A stretch of DNA of 51,499 bases. It comes from Sphaerochaetaceae bacterium. GTDB lineage: Bacteria > Spirochaetota > Spirochaetia > Sphaerochaetales > Sphaerochaetaceae. Both the position numbers and the translations under genes were made by a program. The stretch covers positions 1 to 51,499 of the forward strand of contig JAILRW010000037.1 in assembly GCA_024698005.1 (NCBI GenBank), read 5' to 3'. Positions 40,120-49,708 of the stretch are shown here, one piece after another (the first letter of the stretch is position 1; every line of letters starts with the position of its first letter). The notes under the pieces are model-generated. The model saw only the letters and a list, made by a program, of their open reading frames with translations. It made no database searches and was not told the origin of the DNA.

Positions 40120-41651
40120 TATCTCGCGTACTCCACGACTCTTGTTTCACGAATGATTGTAACTTTGATCTTTCCAGGATATCTGAGCTCTGCTTCGATT
40201 CTCTCAGCAATATTCTTTGCGATATCCTTAGCTCCATCATCGGAAACAGTATTGTTATTAACAAGAATTCTAAGCTCACGACCAGCCTGAACAGCAAATG
40301 CGCTGTCAACGCCATCAAAGCTCTTTGCAATTCCCTCAAGGCTCTCAAGACGCTTGATATAGTTATCAATGCTCTCTCTTCTTGCGCCTGGACGAGCTGC
40401 AGAAATTGCATCAGCAATCTGAACGATGATTGCTTCAAGGGTCTCTGGTTCAACATCCTGATGGTGTGCATGAACTGCATTGACGACCTTACTATCTTCG
40501 CCAAGTCTCTTACAGAGTTCAGCGCCGAGTTCTGCATGGTTAGCTTCACTCTCTGTCTCTGCGCCCTTACCAAGATCATGGAGAAGACCTGCTCTCTTAG
40601 CAAGCTCTGGGTCTGCACCAACTTCAGAAGCGATCATGCCAGCAAGAATTGCAACTTCCTTAGAGTGGAGAAGAACATTCTGACCATAACTTGTTCTGAA
40701 ATGGAGTCTGCCAAGGGCTCTGATGAGTTCAGGACTCATGTTTGCAAGGCCAAGATCGAAGACAACCTTCTCACCTTCATCGACAATAATTCTACCGATT
40801 TCCTTGCTTACCTTGTTGACCATCTCCTCAATTCTTGCTGGATGTATTCTACCATCCTGAACAAGACGTTCGAGAGCAACACGTGCAATTTCTTTTCTTA
40901 CAGGGTCGAAACAGCTAATTACAACAGCTTCAGGAGTATCATCAATAATGATATCAACACCCGTGAGGGTTTCGAGAGTTCTAATATTTCTACCCTCTCT
41001 ACCGATGATTCTACCCTTCATCTCATCGGATGGAAGAGAAACTGAATCGGTAGTGACTTCACTACTTACTTCAGTTGCAAGACGCTGAATGGATTCGACA
41101 ATGATATCTCTAGCAATCTTGTCTGCAGAAAGCTTTGCTTCAGCTTCTATCTTGTTGATATAGACCTGGCCGTCGCGGTGTGCCTTCTGCTGCATCTGCT
41201 CGATAATTACATTCTTGGCCTCTTCCTGGCTCATTCCTGCAATCTTTTCAAGCTCCTGGATAAGGGAATTCTCCTTATCCTGCACATTCTTTTCCTTCTG
41301 TACAAGCACTCCGTTTCTTTCGGAGAGCAGTTTCAAACCGTTTTCAATCTCCTGCTGCTTATGCTCAAGATTCTCTTCCTTCTGCTGAAGTCTTCTTTCA
41401 TACTTCTGCAGCTCAGATCTTCTTTCTCGAGCCTCTCGCTCCTGCTGCTGCTGTTCCTTGAGCAGTTTGTCCCTCGTTTCCAGTAGAAGTTCTCTTCCCT
41501 GGGCTTCAGCCTTTACAACGGCTTCCTTGGTGAGACGTTCTGCATTCTGTTCAGCAGAGGTCAGTTGAGACTTTGCGTATATCCATCGGCCAACAAAGCC
41601 GAGGGCGATGCCAATTAAACAGCAAAGGAGGGCAAATAGTACACTTACCAT
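40119..41651 (-). CDS. rny: Ribonuclease Y
   Basis: A 510-residue membrane-anchored endoribonuclease that starts mRNA decay. It has an N-terminal span (about 3-23), a long Gln/Glu/Lys-rich coiled coil (about 30-185), a KH RNA-binding domain (GRIIGREGRNIRTLE at 213-227) and an HD domain with HD at 358-359 (GLLHDLGKGAE). The start was set at the ATG at 41649-41651 with GGAGG 6 bases upstream; a TTG four codons earlier lies inside that ribosome binding site. It has its own promoter just past the alpha-operon terminator. The coupled ymdB follows. A RicT-like gene, a possible partner, lies elsewhere in the window. Confidence 0.97.
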   Translation of the reverse strand: MVSVLFALLCCLIGIALGFVGRWIYAKSQLTSAEQNAERLTKEAVVKAEAQGRELLLETRDKLLKEQQQQEREARERRSELQKYERRLQQKEENLEHKQQEIENGLKLLSERNGVLVQKEKNVQDKENSLIQELEKIAGMSQEEAKNVIIEQMQQKAHRDGQVYINKIEAEAKLSADKIARDIIVESIQRLATEVSSEVTTDSVSLPSDEMKGRIIGREGRNIRTLETLTGVDIIIDDTPEAVVISCFDPVRKEIARVALERLVQDGRIHPARIEEMVNKVSKEIGRIIVDEGEKVVFDLGLANMSPELIRALGRLHFRTSYGQNVLLHSKEVAILAGMIASEVGADPELAKRAGLLHDLGKGAETESEANHAELGAELCKRLGEDSKVVNAVHAHHQDVEPETLEAIIVQIADAISAARPGARRESIDNYIKRLESLEGIAKSFDGVDSAFAVQAGRELRILVNNNTVSDDGAKDIAKNIAERIEAELRYPGKIKVTIIRETRVVEYAR

Positions 41652-41674
41652 ACAATCCTCCAATGTTACTGTTT

Positions 41675-41703
41675 ATGATACAAATGGAGAAGATTAGCGT
41701 CAA
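41675..41703 (-). promoter_or_regulatory. Sigma-70 type promoter of rny-ymdB
   Basis: TTGACG, a 17-base spacer and TATCAT are present on the minus strand, close to consensus. The leader is only about 17 bases and contains GGAGG. It begins 13 bases past the rplQ terminator. Confidence 0.7.
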
Positions 41704-41716
41704 CACATAAAAAAAA

Positions 41717-41734
41717 CCGTCACCTAGGTGACGG
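41717..41734 (-). terminator. Terminator of the ribosomal-protein (alpha) operon
   Basis: An 18-base perfect palindrome CCGTCACC-TA-GGTGACGG, followed on the minus strand by TTTTTTTTA. It lies 36 bases past the rplQ stop and ends the large spc/alpha cluster. Confidence 0.9.
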
Positions 41735-41770
41735 CTTCAGAGACTTAATCTCTGTTTGTCAGGCTTGTAA

Positions 41771-42163
41771 TCAAGCCTTCTTCTCAGCTTTAGCATCCTT
41801 CTTGCTTGTCTTTTCAACGAGCTCGAGGATAACCATTTCAGCTGCATCTCCAAGTCTGTTACCAGTCTTGAGGATTCTGGTGTAACCACCCTTACGTTCA
41901 GCGAACATAGGAGCGATTTCCTTGAAGAGCTTGGCTACGACTGCTTCGTCGTAGATGTCGCTAGCGATGATTCTGCGATTGTGTACAGAATCTTCCTTGG
42001 CGCGAGTGATCATCTTCTCAGCCATCTTTCTTACTTCAAGAGCCTTTGCCTTGGTGGTCTCAATTCTCTCATATCTGAAGAGAGAGGTGACCATGTTGCG
42101 CTTTAAAGCTTTGCGCTCGCTTGTTGTGCGAGAAAGCGCATTGAAACCAATTCTATGATTCAT
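41771..42163 (-). CDS. rplQ: Ribosomal protein L17
   Basis: A 130-residue large-subunit protein located near the exit tunnel. It starts [20 protein letters not shown] and contains [24 protein letters not shown], both family-typical. A Lys/Ala-rich tail ([10 protein letters not shown]) extends the C-terminus. It overlaps the end of rpoA by 11 bases, with AAGGAAG inside the rpoA end. It is the last gene of the cluster, before a strong terminator. Confidence 0.98.
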   Translation of the reverse strand: MNHRIGFNALSRTTSERKALKRNMVTSLFRYERIETTKAKALEVRKMAEKMITRAKEDSVHNRRIIASDIYDEAVVAKLFKEIAPMFAERKGGYTRILKTGNRLGDAAEMVILELVEKTSKKDAKAEKKA

Positions 42164-43205
42164 TGTTTTCTTCCTTATTTTCCGGAACTGTTGCAGTCTT
42201 TAATATGCTGTAGTCGGTCATGCCGAGAGTAAGGTTCCACTCCTTGAGCTTCTCCTTGATCTCCTGAAGAGACTTCTTACCGAAGTTTCTTGTCTTGGCA
42301 ATCTCTTCCTCAGTCTTCTTTGTCAGATCTCCGATTGTTCTGATGTTGGCATTCTTCAGACAGTTGGAGGAACGTACAGTAAGCTCGAGCTCTTCAACAG
42401 AGGTGTCGAGGATCTTCTTGATCTTTGCCTCTGCTTCATCTACGACCTCAGTAGTACTTACGAGGCTCTCATCAAAGTTGATGAAGATGGAGAAGTGCTC
42501 CTTGATAATCTTTGCAGCCTCAGCAAGTGCATTCTCAGGAGAGATTGTACCGTCTGTATAGACTTCAAGAATCAGCTTATCATAATCGTTTCTCTGACCA
42601 ACTCTAGTAGGCTCGATATCAAACTTGACTCTCTTTACTGGAGAGAAGAATGCATCGATAGCGATAACACCTGGTTCCTCAGAGTACTTGTCATTGAGTT
42701 CAGAAGGGACATAGCCGCGACCGAGGCTGATTTCCACGACCATTTCGAGATCGCAGTCATCCATCATGGTAAAGAGCTCAAGATCCTTGTTAGTGATAGT
42801 TACCAGATCCTTTTCGAGATACTCGGCAGTAACGATGCCAGGGCCCTTACATGGAATTGTAAGAGTAACACCTTCGCTATCCTCAGGCATTGAAATCTGA
42901 AGCTTCTTGAGTGCAGCGATGATATCAGCGATATCTTCACGAACACCAGGGATTGATTCAAACTCACTGGTAATAATGTGTGGTTCCTTTCCTTCGTTAT
43001 TGAAGGTAGTGAACTGCACTGCTGTTACTGCATAACCCTGAATTGAGGAAATGAGAGCTCTTCTGAGGGTATTACCAACAGTATAACCAAAACCTCTTTC
43101 GAAAGGATAAGCAATAAACTTACCATAGTCTGGGGTAGATACGGTGTGATCGTATGTTATCCCGGTAGGCTTCTTGAAGCCCTTAAGTAGGTTCTTGCGT
43201 GCCAT
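42153..43205 (-). CDS. rpoA: RNA polymerase alpha subunit
   Basis: A 350-residue subunit that assembles the polymerase core. The N-terminal dimerisation domain (about 1-235) contains [27 protein letters not shown]. The C-terminal domain (about 255-325) has [47 protein letters not shown], which contacts UP elements and activators. A 25-residue acidic tail ends KEENNES. It follows rpsK after 77 bases that hold two hairpins; rpsD, usual at this place in many bacteria, is missing. Confidence 0.98.
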   Translation of the reverse strand: MARKNLLKGFKKPTGITYDHTVSTPDYGKFIAYPFERGFGYTVGNTLRRALISSIQGYAVTAVQFTTFNNEGKEPHIITSEFESIPGVREDIADIIAALKKLQISMPEDSEGVTLTIPCKGPGIVTAEYLEKDLVTITNKDLELFTMMDDCDLEMVVEISLGRGYVPSELNDKYSEEPGVIAIDAFFSPVKRVKFDIEPTRVGQRNDYDKLILEVYTDGTISPENALAEAAKIIKEHFSIFINFDESLVSTTEVVDEAEAKIKKILDTSVEELELTVRSSNCLKNANIRTIGDLTKKTEEEIAKTRNFGKKSLQEIKEKLKEWNLTLGMTDYSILKTATVPENKEENNES

Positions 43206-43230
43206 GATTACTCCTTAATAGTCTAAGTTA

Positions 43231-43247
43231 TGTGTTCAACGAACACA
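43231..43247 (-). other. Hairpin upstream of rpoA
   Basis: TGTGTTC and GAACACA form a perfect 7-base-pair stem with a 3-base loop, 25 bases before the rpoA start. It is one of two hairpins in the rpsK-rpoA gap. Confidence 0.45.
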
Positions 43248-43257
43248 GTTGGATGGT

Positions 43258-43277
43258 AAGGAGCCCGAAGGCTCCTT
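43258..43277 (-). other. UUCG-loop hairpin after rpsK
   Basis: An 8-base-pair stem AAGGAGCC/GGCTCCTT has a stable TTCG tetraloop on the minus strand, starting 5 bases after the rpsK stop. Only two T residues close the stem and ACC follows, so it is a weak terminator at best and may be an attenuator or processing site. Confidence 0.5.
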
Positions 43278-43282
43278 TATCA

Positions 43283-43660
43283 TCAGACACGGCGTGACTT
43301 TCTTGGACGACAGCCGTTGTGTGGGATTGGGGTGACATCACGGATGGAGCGGACCTTGAGACCGAGAACTCCGAGAGTTCTGATGGCAGATTCGCGACCT
43401 ACGCCTGGACCCTTAACGAAAACATTGACTTCCTTAAGACCATAGTCAAGAGCCTTCTTAGCAGCAGTCTCACAAGTAGTCTGAGCTGCATAAGGAGTGG
43501 ACTTCTTGGCTCCTCTGAAACCGAGGCCACCAGCTGATGCCCAAGAAAGAGCATTGCCAGCAAGGTCAGTAACAGTGATGATGGTGTTATTGAAGGTTGC
43601 CTGGATGTAGACATTACCCTCTATAACAGTCTTCTTAATCTTTCTTTTTACTGTAGCCAT
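43283..43660 (-). CDS. rpsK: Ribosomal protein S11
   Basis: A 125-residue small-subunit platform protein. It starts with basic residues (KRKIKKT) and contains [46 protein letters not shown] and the C-terminal [18 protein letters not shown], which are family signatures. It follows rpsM by 15 bases. Here rpoA comes next, not rpsD. Confidence 0.98.
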   Translation of the reverse strand: MATVKRKIKKTVIEGNVYIQATFNNTIITVTDLAGNALSWASAGGLGFRGAKKSTPYAAQTTCETAAKKALDYGLKEVNVFVKGPGVGRESAIRTLGVLGLKVRSIRDVTPIPHNGCRPRKSRRV

Positions 43661-43675
43661 AATTTCAACCTACCC

Positions 43676-44041
43676 TTACTTCTTCTTTCCGGCAACGGTC
43701 TTCTTCTTACCCTTGCGAGTTCTAGCGTTAGTCTTAGTTCTCTGACCATGAACTGGGAGACCCTTTCTGTGTCTAAGACCACGATAGCAGCCAATATCCA
43801 TAAGTCTCTTGATGTTGAGAGCAACTTCTGTTCTGAGAGCACCCTCAACCTTGTATTCTTCTTCAAGAACCTTTCTGATCAAAGCAACATCATCCTGAGA
43901 AAGATTGTTAGCTCTCATATCTGGATCAATGTTGGTCTTGGTACAGATATCCATAGCGGACTTATTTCCAATACCATAAATATAAGTCAGGGCAATTTTG
44001 ACTGCCTTGTTTGGCAAGTCAACACCTGCAATACGTGCCAT
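43676..44041 (-). CDS. rpsM: Ribosomal protein S13
   Basis: A 121-residue small-subunit head protein that contacts P-site tRNA and the inter-subunit bridge. It starts [25 protein letters not shown] and ends [32 protein letters not shown], with the basic tail that touches tRNA. GGAGG precedes the ATG. It lies 14 bases after rpmJ. Confidence 0.98.
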   Translation of the reverse strand: MARIAGVDLPNKAVKIALTYIYGIGNKSAMDICTKTNIDPDMRANNLSQDDVALIRKVLEEEYKVEGALRTEVALNIKRLMDIGCYRGLRHRKGLPVHGQRTKTNARTRKGKKKTVAGKKK

Positions 44042-44055
44042 ATAGGCCTCCTAGT

Positions 44056-44169
44056 TTATTTCTGTCTCTGCTTGTGCTTTGGATTCTCGCAAACGATGCG
44101 AACAACACCGTTACGTCTGATGACCTTGCACTTGTCACAAATCGGTTTGACACTTGCTCTTACTTTCAT
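44056..44169 (-). CDS. rpmJ: Ribosomal protein L36 (zinc-binding form)
   Basis: A 37-residue gene read directly from the sequence: it starts [14 protein letters not shown] and ends PKHKQRQK. The zinc ligands C11, C14, C27 and H32 are all present. ATG is at 44167-44169 and TAA at 44056-44058. It lies 12 bases after secY and 14 before rpsM. The infA and adk genes often found between secY and rpmJ are absent. Confidence 0.96.
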   Translation of the reverse strand: MKVRASVKPICDKCKVIRRNGVVRIVCENPKHKQRQK

Positions 44170-44181
44170 AGTTCAAGCTCC

Positions 44182-45498
44182 TTAAATTTTTTTGGTTCTG
44201 CGGCCACTACCAACAAAACCTTCGTGGTGATGCATCTTCATGAGGCCGTCAAGCTGTCTTACGGTATCGAGACATACACCAACCATAATGATCAATGATG
44301 TGCCACCGAAGAGCATAGCAACACTTGCTGGGAAGTGGAACAGCTTCTGAATCAGAGTTGGAATCAGAGCGATGAAAGCAAGGAAGAGAGCACCAGGAAG
44401 AACGATTCTGTTGAGTACCTTTGAAAGATACTTCTCCATGTTCTCATTCTTGACACCAGGAATGGAACCGCCGTTCTCTCTGATATTCTTTGCCATCTCA
44501 ACTGGATTCAAACTTATCTGAGTATAGAAGAAAGCAAAACCAATAATCAACAGTGTGTAAATGATAAGATAAGGTGCACCCTGTGGATTGAGGAAGTTTG
44601 CTACAGCCTGCAGCCATCTGACGTTGTTACCGAGAGAGGATGCAATCTGGAGCGGGAATGTAAGCAGTGCAGAAGCGAAGATGACAGGAATAACGCCAGA
44701 AGGGTTGATCTTGAAAGGAATGTAGCTGGAACCAGCACCATAGACCTTTCTACCGACAACACGTCTTGCATAGTTGACTGGAATCTTTCTCTGACCCTGT
44801 TCTTCATATACGACCATTACAACAACAGCAACGAACATGAGTACAACAATGAGAAGTACTACTGGGTTCATTGTGCCTGCAGAAATGCTTGAGATAATGG
44901 TTGCAACTGCTTGTGGCATTCTGGCTACAATACCTGCGAAGATCATGAGAGAGATACCGTTACCGATACCATTCTGTGTGATCTTATCGCCAAGCCAAAT
45001 AAGCATCATTGTTCCTGCAGTGACTGAAATCATTGAAATCAGTGTGAAAGGAAGGACACCTATTGTCATTGCACCAGGAATAGATCTTGCGTATACAGTT
45101 ACTACGAAGGACTGAATCATACATACGACGATTGTACCGTAGCGAGTGTACTGCTGCATCTTCTTGCTACCCTGAGGATCCTGTGCCAACTTCTTGAGTG
45201 ATGGTACAACGAGCATCAGGAGCTGGACGATAATCTGGGTGCTAATGTATGGCATTACACCGAGCATGAATACCGAAAAGTTACTGAATGCACCACCTGA
45301 GAAGAAGTTCAAGTACTCAGCAAAGCCGATAGTACTGGACTGGCTAATAGTCAGGAAGTAGTTTTTGAGAGCGTTTGGATCAATGCCAGGAATTGGGATA
45401 ACGGTTCCGATACGGCTTACAATGAGTAAGCCGACCGTCACCAGGATCTTCTTCCGGATGTCCTTCATTCTCATCATATCTGTGAGAGTGTTTGACAT
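44182..45498 (-). CDS. secY: Protein translocase subunit SecY
   Basis: A 438-residue channel subunit of the general secretion system. Ten membrane spans are visible, starting with KKILVTVGLLIVSRIGTVIPIPGID and including MLGVMPYISTQIIVQLL and the cytoplasmic QGQRKIPVNYARR loop that contacts SecA and the ribosome. The plug segment follows TM1 (DPNALKNYF). It lies between rplO and rpmJ in the usual spc-operon order. Confidence 0.98.
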   Translation of the reverse strand: MSNTLTDMMRMKDIRKKILVTVGLLIVSRIGTVIPIPGIDPNALKNYFLTISQSSTIGFAEYLNFFSGGAFSNFSVFMLGVMPYISTQIIVQLLMLVVPSLKKLAQDPQGSKKMQQYTRYGTIVVCMIQSFVVTVYARSIPGAMTIGVLPFTLISMISVTAGTMMLIWLGDKITQNGIGNGISLMIFAGIVARMPQAVATIISSISAGTMNPVVLLIVVLMFVAVVVMVVYEEQGQRKIPVNYARRVVGRKVYGAGSSYIPFKINPSGVIPVIFASALLTFPLQIASSLGNNVRWLQAVANFLNPQGAPYLIIYTLLIIGFAFFYTQISLNPVEMAKNIRENGGSIPGVKNENMEKYLSKVLNRIVLPGALFLAFIALIPTLIQKLFHFPASVAMLFGGTSLIIMVGVCLDTVRQLDGLMKMHHHEGFVGSGRRTKKI

Positions 45499-45515
45499 TG
45501 TTACCTTCTTTGAAG

Positions 45516-45947
45516 TTACTTAACTGAGCCGCCAGCAGCTTCGATAGCAGCTTTAGCAGCCTGGGAGCACTTGACTCCTTCGAAAGAGACCTTCTTGGTA
45601 AGCTCGCCATTAGCGAGAATCTTAACAAGAACATCTGCACCCTTTATTAGGCCCTTTGCCTTGAGTGTCTCAATGTTAACGGTTTCACCGTCTTCATACT
45701 TTGCACTTACAGCAGTAAGGGAAACAACCTGATAGGTTTCCTTAAAGAGCGCGTTGGAGAAGCCACGGCGTGCAACACGTCTATAAAGTGGCATCTGACC
45801 GCCCTCGAAACCAGGGCGAACTCCACCACCAGAGCGGCTATTCTGACCATCATGGCCACGGCCACATGCTCTACCCTTGGAAGAAGCACCGCGACCTACA
45901 ATGGTCTTCTTTGTATTAGCACCAAATGGTGCGTGAATCTGTCCCAT
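45516..45947 (-). CDS. rplO: Ribosomal protein L15
   Basis: A 143-residue large-subunit assembly protein. It contains the Gly/Arg-rich start (GRGASSKGRACGRGHDGQNSRSGGGVRPGFEGGQMPLYRRVARRGF) that reaches into 23S rRNA and a C-terminal globular domain ending AAKAAIEAAGGSVK. It begins one base after the rpmD stop and lies 17 bases before secY. Confidence 0.98.
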   Translation of the reverse strand: MGQIHAPFGANTKKTIVGRGASSKGRACGRGHDGQNSRSGGGVRPGFEGGQMPLYRRVARRGFSNALFKETYQVVSLTAVSAKYEDGETVNIETLKAKGLIKGADVLVKILANGELTKKVSFEGVKCSQAAKAAIEAAGGSVK

Positions 45948-45948
45948 C

Positions 45949-46134
45949 TTAAATCTCCTCGACCTTTACTAAGTGAGCTACAGTGCGAACCATACCAAGT
46001 GTGGATGGTGTAGCAGCCTGTACAACACTGCTGTTGAGCTTGCCAAGACCAAGAGCCTTAACAGTCTTTCTCTGATTTGGGAGTGTACCTGCAACTGAGC
46101 GTACAAGAGTAATCTTAATCTGCTTCTCTGCCAT
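45949..46134 (-). CDS. rpmD: Ribosomal protein L30
   Basis: A 61-residue large-subunit protein: [32 protein letters not shown], then [24 protein letters not shown]. The ATG at 46132-46134 gives the usual MAEK start; a GTG 12 bases earlier is in frame but lies inside the rpsE end. The gene starts 2 bases after the rpsE stop. Confidence 0.95.
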   Translation of the reverse strand: MAEKQIKITLVRSVAGTLPNQRKTVKALGLGKLNSSVVQAATPSTLGMVRTVAHLVKVEEI

Positions 46135-46136
46135 AA

Positions 46137-46643
46137 TTAACCCCACATTTCCTTGAGAGACTTACCTCTGTTCTTAGCGACAACTTTTGCATCGAAAAGG
46201 TTCTCGAATGCATCAAAAGTAGCCTTAACTGAGTTGATAGCGTTCTTAGAACCAAGGGACTTGCTGAGCATATCCTTGATACCAGCTGCATCAGCAACAG
46301 CCTTGACTGTACCACCAGCGATAACACCAGTACCTGGAACAGCTGGGCGAACAAGAACCTGTGCGCTCTTGAACTTTCCAACCATTTCGTGAGGAATGGT
46401 AGTTCCCTTAAGTGGAACGGTGATCAGATGAGCCTTTGCATGGTCGGTAGCCTTTCTGATGGAATCGGTAACGTCATTAGCCTTACCAAAACCATAGCCT
46501 ACTCTACCATCGCCATAACCTACAACTACGAGAGCTGCATAGGAGAAGTTCTTACCACCCTTAACAACCTTACAAACACGGTTGAGAGTGATGAGCTTCT
46601 CTACATATCCATCTCTGACTTCCTTATCTCTAGACTTTTCCAT
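46137..46643 (-). CDS. rpsE: Ribosomal protein S5
   Basis: A 168-residue small-subunit protein involved in decoding accuracy. It contains [44 protein letters not shown] (double-stranded RNA-binding-like domain) and the C-terminal [35 protein letters not shown]. It lies 11 bases after rplR. Confidence 0.98.
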   Translation of the reverse strand: MEKSRDKEVRDGYVEKLITLNRVCKVVKGGKNFSYAALVVVGYGDGRVGYGFGKANDVTDSIRKATDHAKAHLITVPLKGTTIPHEMVGKFKSAQVLVRPAVPGTGVIAGGTVKAVADAAGIKDMLSKSLGSKNAINSVKATFDAFENLFDAKVVAKNRGKSLKEMWG

Positions 46644-46654
46644 TACTGAACCCC

Positions 46655-47014
46655 TTAGAACTTAACACCAGCTGAACGAGCGCCGTCAGCGATGGCCTTG
46701 ACGATACCGTGGTAGATGTAACCATTGCGGTCAAATACTACAGTGTCAATCTTCTTCTCGAGAAGTCTCTTGCCAATTGTCTCACCGAGCTTTGCAGCAT
46801 CAGCTACACAATTCTTGAGTCCCTTGAGTTCAGCTTCGGTAGTAGAAGCAGAAGCGAGAGTCTTTCCATTCACATCATCAATAACCTGAACATACATGTG
46901 GAGGTTAGAGCGGAAGACGGACATTCTTGGTTTCTCTGGAGTACCAGAAAGAGTCTTTCTGATGTGTGCCTTTCTCTTGGCCAGCTTGCGATTCTTATCG
47001 ACAATTCTGTTCAT
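46655..47014 (-). CDS. rplR: Ribosomal protein L18
   Basis: A 119-residue 5S rRNA-binding protein. It starts with the basic arm NRKLAKRKAHIRKTLSGTPEKPRMSVFRSNLHMYVQVIDD and ends FDRNGYIYHGIVKAIADGARSAGVKF, the family-typical C-terminus. It lies 13 bases after rplF. Confidence 0.98.
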   Translation of the reverse strand: MNRIVDKNRKLAKRKAHIRKTLSGTPEKPRMSVFRSNLHMYVQVIDDVNGKTLASASTTEAELKGLKNCVADAAKLGETIGKRLLEKKIDTVVFDRNGYIYHGIVKAIADGARSAGVKF

Positions 47015-47027
47015 TTTTCTCTACCCC

Positions 47028-47579
47028 TTATTTCTTACCACCAGACTTACCAACCTTGCGGCGGATATTCTCGGTCTCATACTTGATACCCTTACCCTTA
47101 TAAGGTTCTGGACCTCTGAGGGAACGGATCTCTGCTGCGGCCTGGCCAACGAGAGCCTTATCGATACCTGTCAAAACGATCTTGGTACCTTCACCAGTAG
47201 CAGTGATACCTTCTGGTACTACGTAGTCGATGATGGTGGAATAGCCGAGGGAAAGAACGATGATGTTCTTCTGGCCATCCTTCTTGAACTCAGCTCTGTA
47301 ACCTACACCGTTGATAAGAAGAGTCTTTGTGTAACCCTGGCTAACACCGATGATCATGTTGTTGATCAACTGGCGATAGAGGCCGTGTGCACTTCTGCTC
47401 TCCTTCTCGTCGTCCTTTCTGGTTACGAGAACTTCATTATCCTTAACTTCAACAGTTACTGCTGGAGAAATAGCCTGCTCGAGCTTGCCCTTTGGACCTT
47501 CAACGAGAACGAGGTTGTCCTTAACAGTAACCTTTACACCTGCTGGAATGACAACAGGCAACTTACCAATACGTGACAT
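47028..47579 (-). CDS. rplF: Ribosomal protein L6
   Basis: A 183-residue large-subunit protein near the factor-binding site. It starts MSRIGKLPVVIPAGVKV, has two similar beta-rich halves, and ends RGPEPYKGKGIKYETENIRRKVGKSGGKK. It lies 12 bases after rpsH. Confidence 0.98.
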   Translation of the reverse strand: MSRIGKLPVVIPAGVKVTVKDNLVLVEGPKGKLEQAISPAVTVEVKDNEVLVTRKDDEKESRSAHGLYRQLINNMIIGVSQGYTKTLLINGVGYRAEFKKDGQKNIIVLSLGYSTIIDYVVPEGITATGEGTKIVLTGIDKALVGQAAAEIRSLRGPEPYKGKGIKYETENIRRKVGKSGGKK

Positions 47580-47591
47580 TGCTTGTTCTCC

Positions 47592-47990
47592 TTACCAGAT
47601 TGTGCAAATGAGCTCACCACCAACCTTTGCTTCAGTTGCCTTGCGGCCAGTGATAACGCCAGTGGAGGAAGAAACGACCACAGTACCATGGCCATTGTAG
47701 ACCCTTGGCATATCCTTGTAACCGCAGTAAACACGGCGACCAGGTGTGGAGACTCTCTCGATACCATGAATAACAGGTGCCTGAGACTCGTCATACTTAA
47801 GGTAAACGCGAATAACGGAGAGGTTATCCTTTGTTACCTTCTTGAAATTCTTGATGTAGCCCTCATTCTTAAGGATCTTGATGATCTGGAGCTTCATCTT
47901 GCTTGTTGAAATATCTACTTTCTCATGCTTAGCCTGACTAGCATTTCTCAGCTTAGTCAGCATATCAGCAATTGGATCACTTACTGCCAT
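47592..47990 (-). CDS. rpsH: Ribosomal protein S8
   Basis: A 132-residue small-subunit assembly protein and, in many bacteria, translational repressor of the spc operon. It starts [25 protein letters not shown] and ends with the RNA-binding [26 protein letters not shown]-like segment ([12 protein letters not shown] here). It lies 9 bases after rpsZ. Confidence 0.98.
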   Translation of the reverse strand: MAVSDPIADMLTKLRNASQAKHEKVDISTSKMKLQIIKILKNEGYIKNFKKVTKDNLSVIRVYLKYDESQAPVIHGIERVSTPGRRVYCGYKDMPRVYNGHGTVVVSSSTGVITGRKATEAKVGGELICTIW

Positions 47991-47999
47991 ATCTCTCTC

Positions 48000-48185
48000 C
48001 TACCAGCTGGACTTGGTAACGCCAGGGATCTGGCCTTCACTAGCCAATTTACGGAAGCAAAGTCTGCACATATCAAACTTGCGCATATATCCACGTGGTC
48101 TGCCACAAAGTCTGCAGCGGTTGTAGCTGCGAGTGGAGAACTTTGGATCTCTATTTGCCTTAATAATCAAAGACTTCTTTGCCAT
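48000..48185 (-). CDS. rpsZ: Ribosomal protein S14, zinc-binding type Z
   Basis: A 61-residue short S14. It carries [20 protein letters not shown], the four-cysteine zinc site (C24, C27, C40, C43) of the zinc type, and ends GVTKSSW. This is the short form, not the roughly 100-residue zinc-free paralogue. It lies between rplE and rpsH. Confidence 0.97.
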   Translation of the reverse strand: MAKKSLIIKANRDPKFSTRSYNRCRLCGRPRGYMRKFDMCRLCFRKLASEGQIPGVTKSSW

Positions 48186-48197
48186 ATTCTATTCTCC

Positions 48198-48749
48198 TTA
48201 CTTTGCGAATGGCATGCCAAGCTTCTTGAGAAGTGCATAACCTTCTTCGTCAGTCCTTGCGGATGTAACGAATGCGATATTGAGACCGCTAACTCTTTCA
48301 ATCTTATCGAAGTCGATTTCTGGGAAGATAATCTGTTCGGTAAGGCCGAGGGAGTAGTTACCGTGACCATCAAATGCGTTTGGATTAACGCCTCTGAAGT
48401 CCTTAACACGAGGAAGAGCAATACTGATAAGTCTCTCGAGGAAGTACCACATATTGTCACCACGGAGAGTAACCATAGCGCCAATCTCCTGTCCCTGACG
48501 GACCTTGAAGTTAGCGATGGACTTCTTTGCCTTGGTCTTTACAACATGCTGTCCTGTGATCTGCTCGAGTTCCTTTACAGCAGCATCAAGGAGCTTCTTG
48601 TTTGTTGTTGCTTCACCAACACCAACAGATACTGTGATCTTCTCGAGTGTTGGAATCTGCATAACAGACTTGTAATTGAACTCCTTCATGAGCTCAGGAG
48701 CTACGGTTTCCTTGTACTTAACCTTGAAATTTGGAACAAAATCTGCCAT
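48198..48749 (-). CDS. rplE: Ribosomal protein L5
   Basis: A 183-residue 5S rRNA-binding protein of the central protuberance. The start was set at the ATG giving [14 protein letters not shown]; the frame stays open 22 codons upstream but that part lies in the rplX coding region. It contains [39 protein letters not shown] and the C-terminal [27 protein letters not shown]. rplX stop and rplE start overlap slightly (TAAAATG arrangement). Confidence 0.97.
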   Translation of the reverse strand: MADFVPNFKVKYKETVAPELMKEFNYKSVMQIPTLEKITVSVGVGEATTNKKLLDAAVKELEQITGQHVVKTKAKKSIANFKVRQGQEIGAMVTLRGDNMWYFLERLISIALPRVKDFRGVNPNAFDGHGNYSLGLTEQIIFPEIDFDKIERVSGLNIAFVTSARTDEEGYALLKKLGMPFAK

Positions 48750-48750
48750 T

Positions 48751-49050
48751 TTAGAGCACCTCTCCAGTCTTCTTGGCGAAACGTACCTTCTTTCCGTTCT
48801 CCATTTTGTATCCAACTCTTGTTACCTTGTCCTTGCTAAGAAGAGCAACGTTTGAAACATGAATTGGAGCTTCTACTACCATGATACCACCCTTATCCTG
48901 TGGGTTTCTTTTCTTCATGGTCTTGCTGACCATGTTGGCACCCTGGACGATGACCCTTTCGGTTTCAGGATCAATCTTCACAATCTTACCGACCTTGCCC
49001 TTATCCTTACCAGCAATGATCTTGACTGTGTCGTTCATCTTAAGTCTCAT
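48751..49050 (-). CDS. rplX: Ribosomal protein L24
   Basis: A 99-residue large-subunit assembly initiator. The KOW motif is [38 protein letters not shown], followed by [22 protein letters not shown] lies 9 bases before the ATG. An in-frame ATG four codons later (MNDTVK) is a possible alternative start. It lies 12 bases after rplN. Confidence 0.97.
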   Translation of the reverse strand: MRLKMNDTVKIIAGKDKGKVGKIVKIDPETERVIVQGANMVSKTMKKRNPQDKGGIMVVEAPIHVSNVALLSKDKVTRVGYKMENGKKVRFAKKTGEVL

Positions 49051-49062
49051 GTGTCTAATCTC

Positions 49063-49428
49063 CTACAACACTTCCGGTGCGAGTGAAACGATCTTCATGT
49101 ACTGGTCGCGAAGTTCTCTTGCGACTGGTCCAAAGATACGCTTACCACGTGGGTTATTGTTGGCATCAATAACAACGCATGCGTTGTCATCGAACCTGAT
49201 ATAGGTACCGTCAGGTCTGCGGTATTCCTTACTAGTGCGGACGATTACTGCCTTGAGTACGTCTCCCTTCTTGATGGAGCCGTTAGGCAGAGCGTCTTTA
49301 ACTGCAACAACAATGATGTCACCAACTGAAGCAACATATCTGTGGCTGCCGCCGAGAACCTTGATGCACTGCACGCGCTTTGCACCAGAGTTGTCCGCTA
49401 CATTCAAATAAGACTGCATCTGTACCAT
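49063..49428 (-). CDS. rplN: Ribosomal protein L14
   Basis: A 121-residue large-subunit interface protein: [44 protein letters not shown], then [32 protein letters not shown]. All signatures are intact. It lies 12 bases after rpsQ. Confidence 0.98.
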   Translation of the reverse strand: MVQMQSYLNVADNSGAKRVQCIKVLGGSHRYVASVGDIIVVAVKDALPNGSIKKGDVLKAVIVRTSKEYRRPDGTYIRFDDNACVVIDANNNPRGKRIFGPVARELRDQYMKIVSLAPEVL

Positions 49429-49440
49429 GTCAATTCTCCT

Positions 49441-49692
49441 TTAGCGGGCTCTCTCAACGATCTGGATAAGTCTCCAGCACTTGTCCTTGGAGAGGTGTCT
49501 GCACTCCTCAATGACAACTGTGTCGCCGATATGAGCATCGTTCTTCTCGTCATGAGCCTTAAGCTTCTTAGTACTGGTGACGTACTTCTTGTAGAGAGGG
49601 TGAAGGGTTCTATTGGTAACCTCGACAACGATGGTCTTCTCCATCTTGTCGCTCACTACAATACCATTAAAAGTTTTCTTTCTAGCTTCCAT
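49441..49692 (-). CDS. rpsQ: Ribosomal protein S17
   Basis: An 83-residue OB-fold small-subunit protein: [46 protein letters not shown], then [26 protein letters not shown]. It lies between rpmC and rplN in the usual order. Confidence 0.98.
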   Translation of the reverse strand: MEARKKTFNGIVVSDKMEKTIVVEVTNRTLHPLYKKYVTSTKKLKAHDEKNDAHIGDTVVIEECRHLSKDKCWRLIQIVERAR

Positions 49693-49708
49693 TTCTAGCC
49701 TCTTCTAC

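Noticed and set aside
40038-41045. A 335-codon open frame on the plus strand
   Set aside because: It is antisense to rny and ymdB, both secure, and shows no domain or ribosome binding site.
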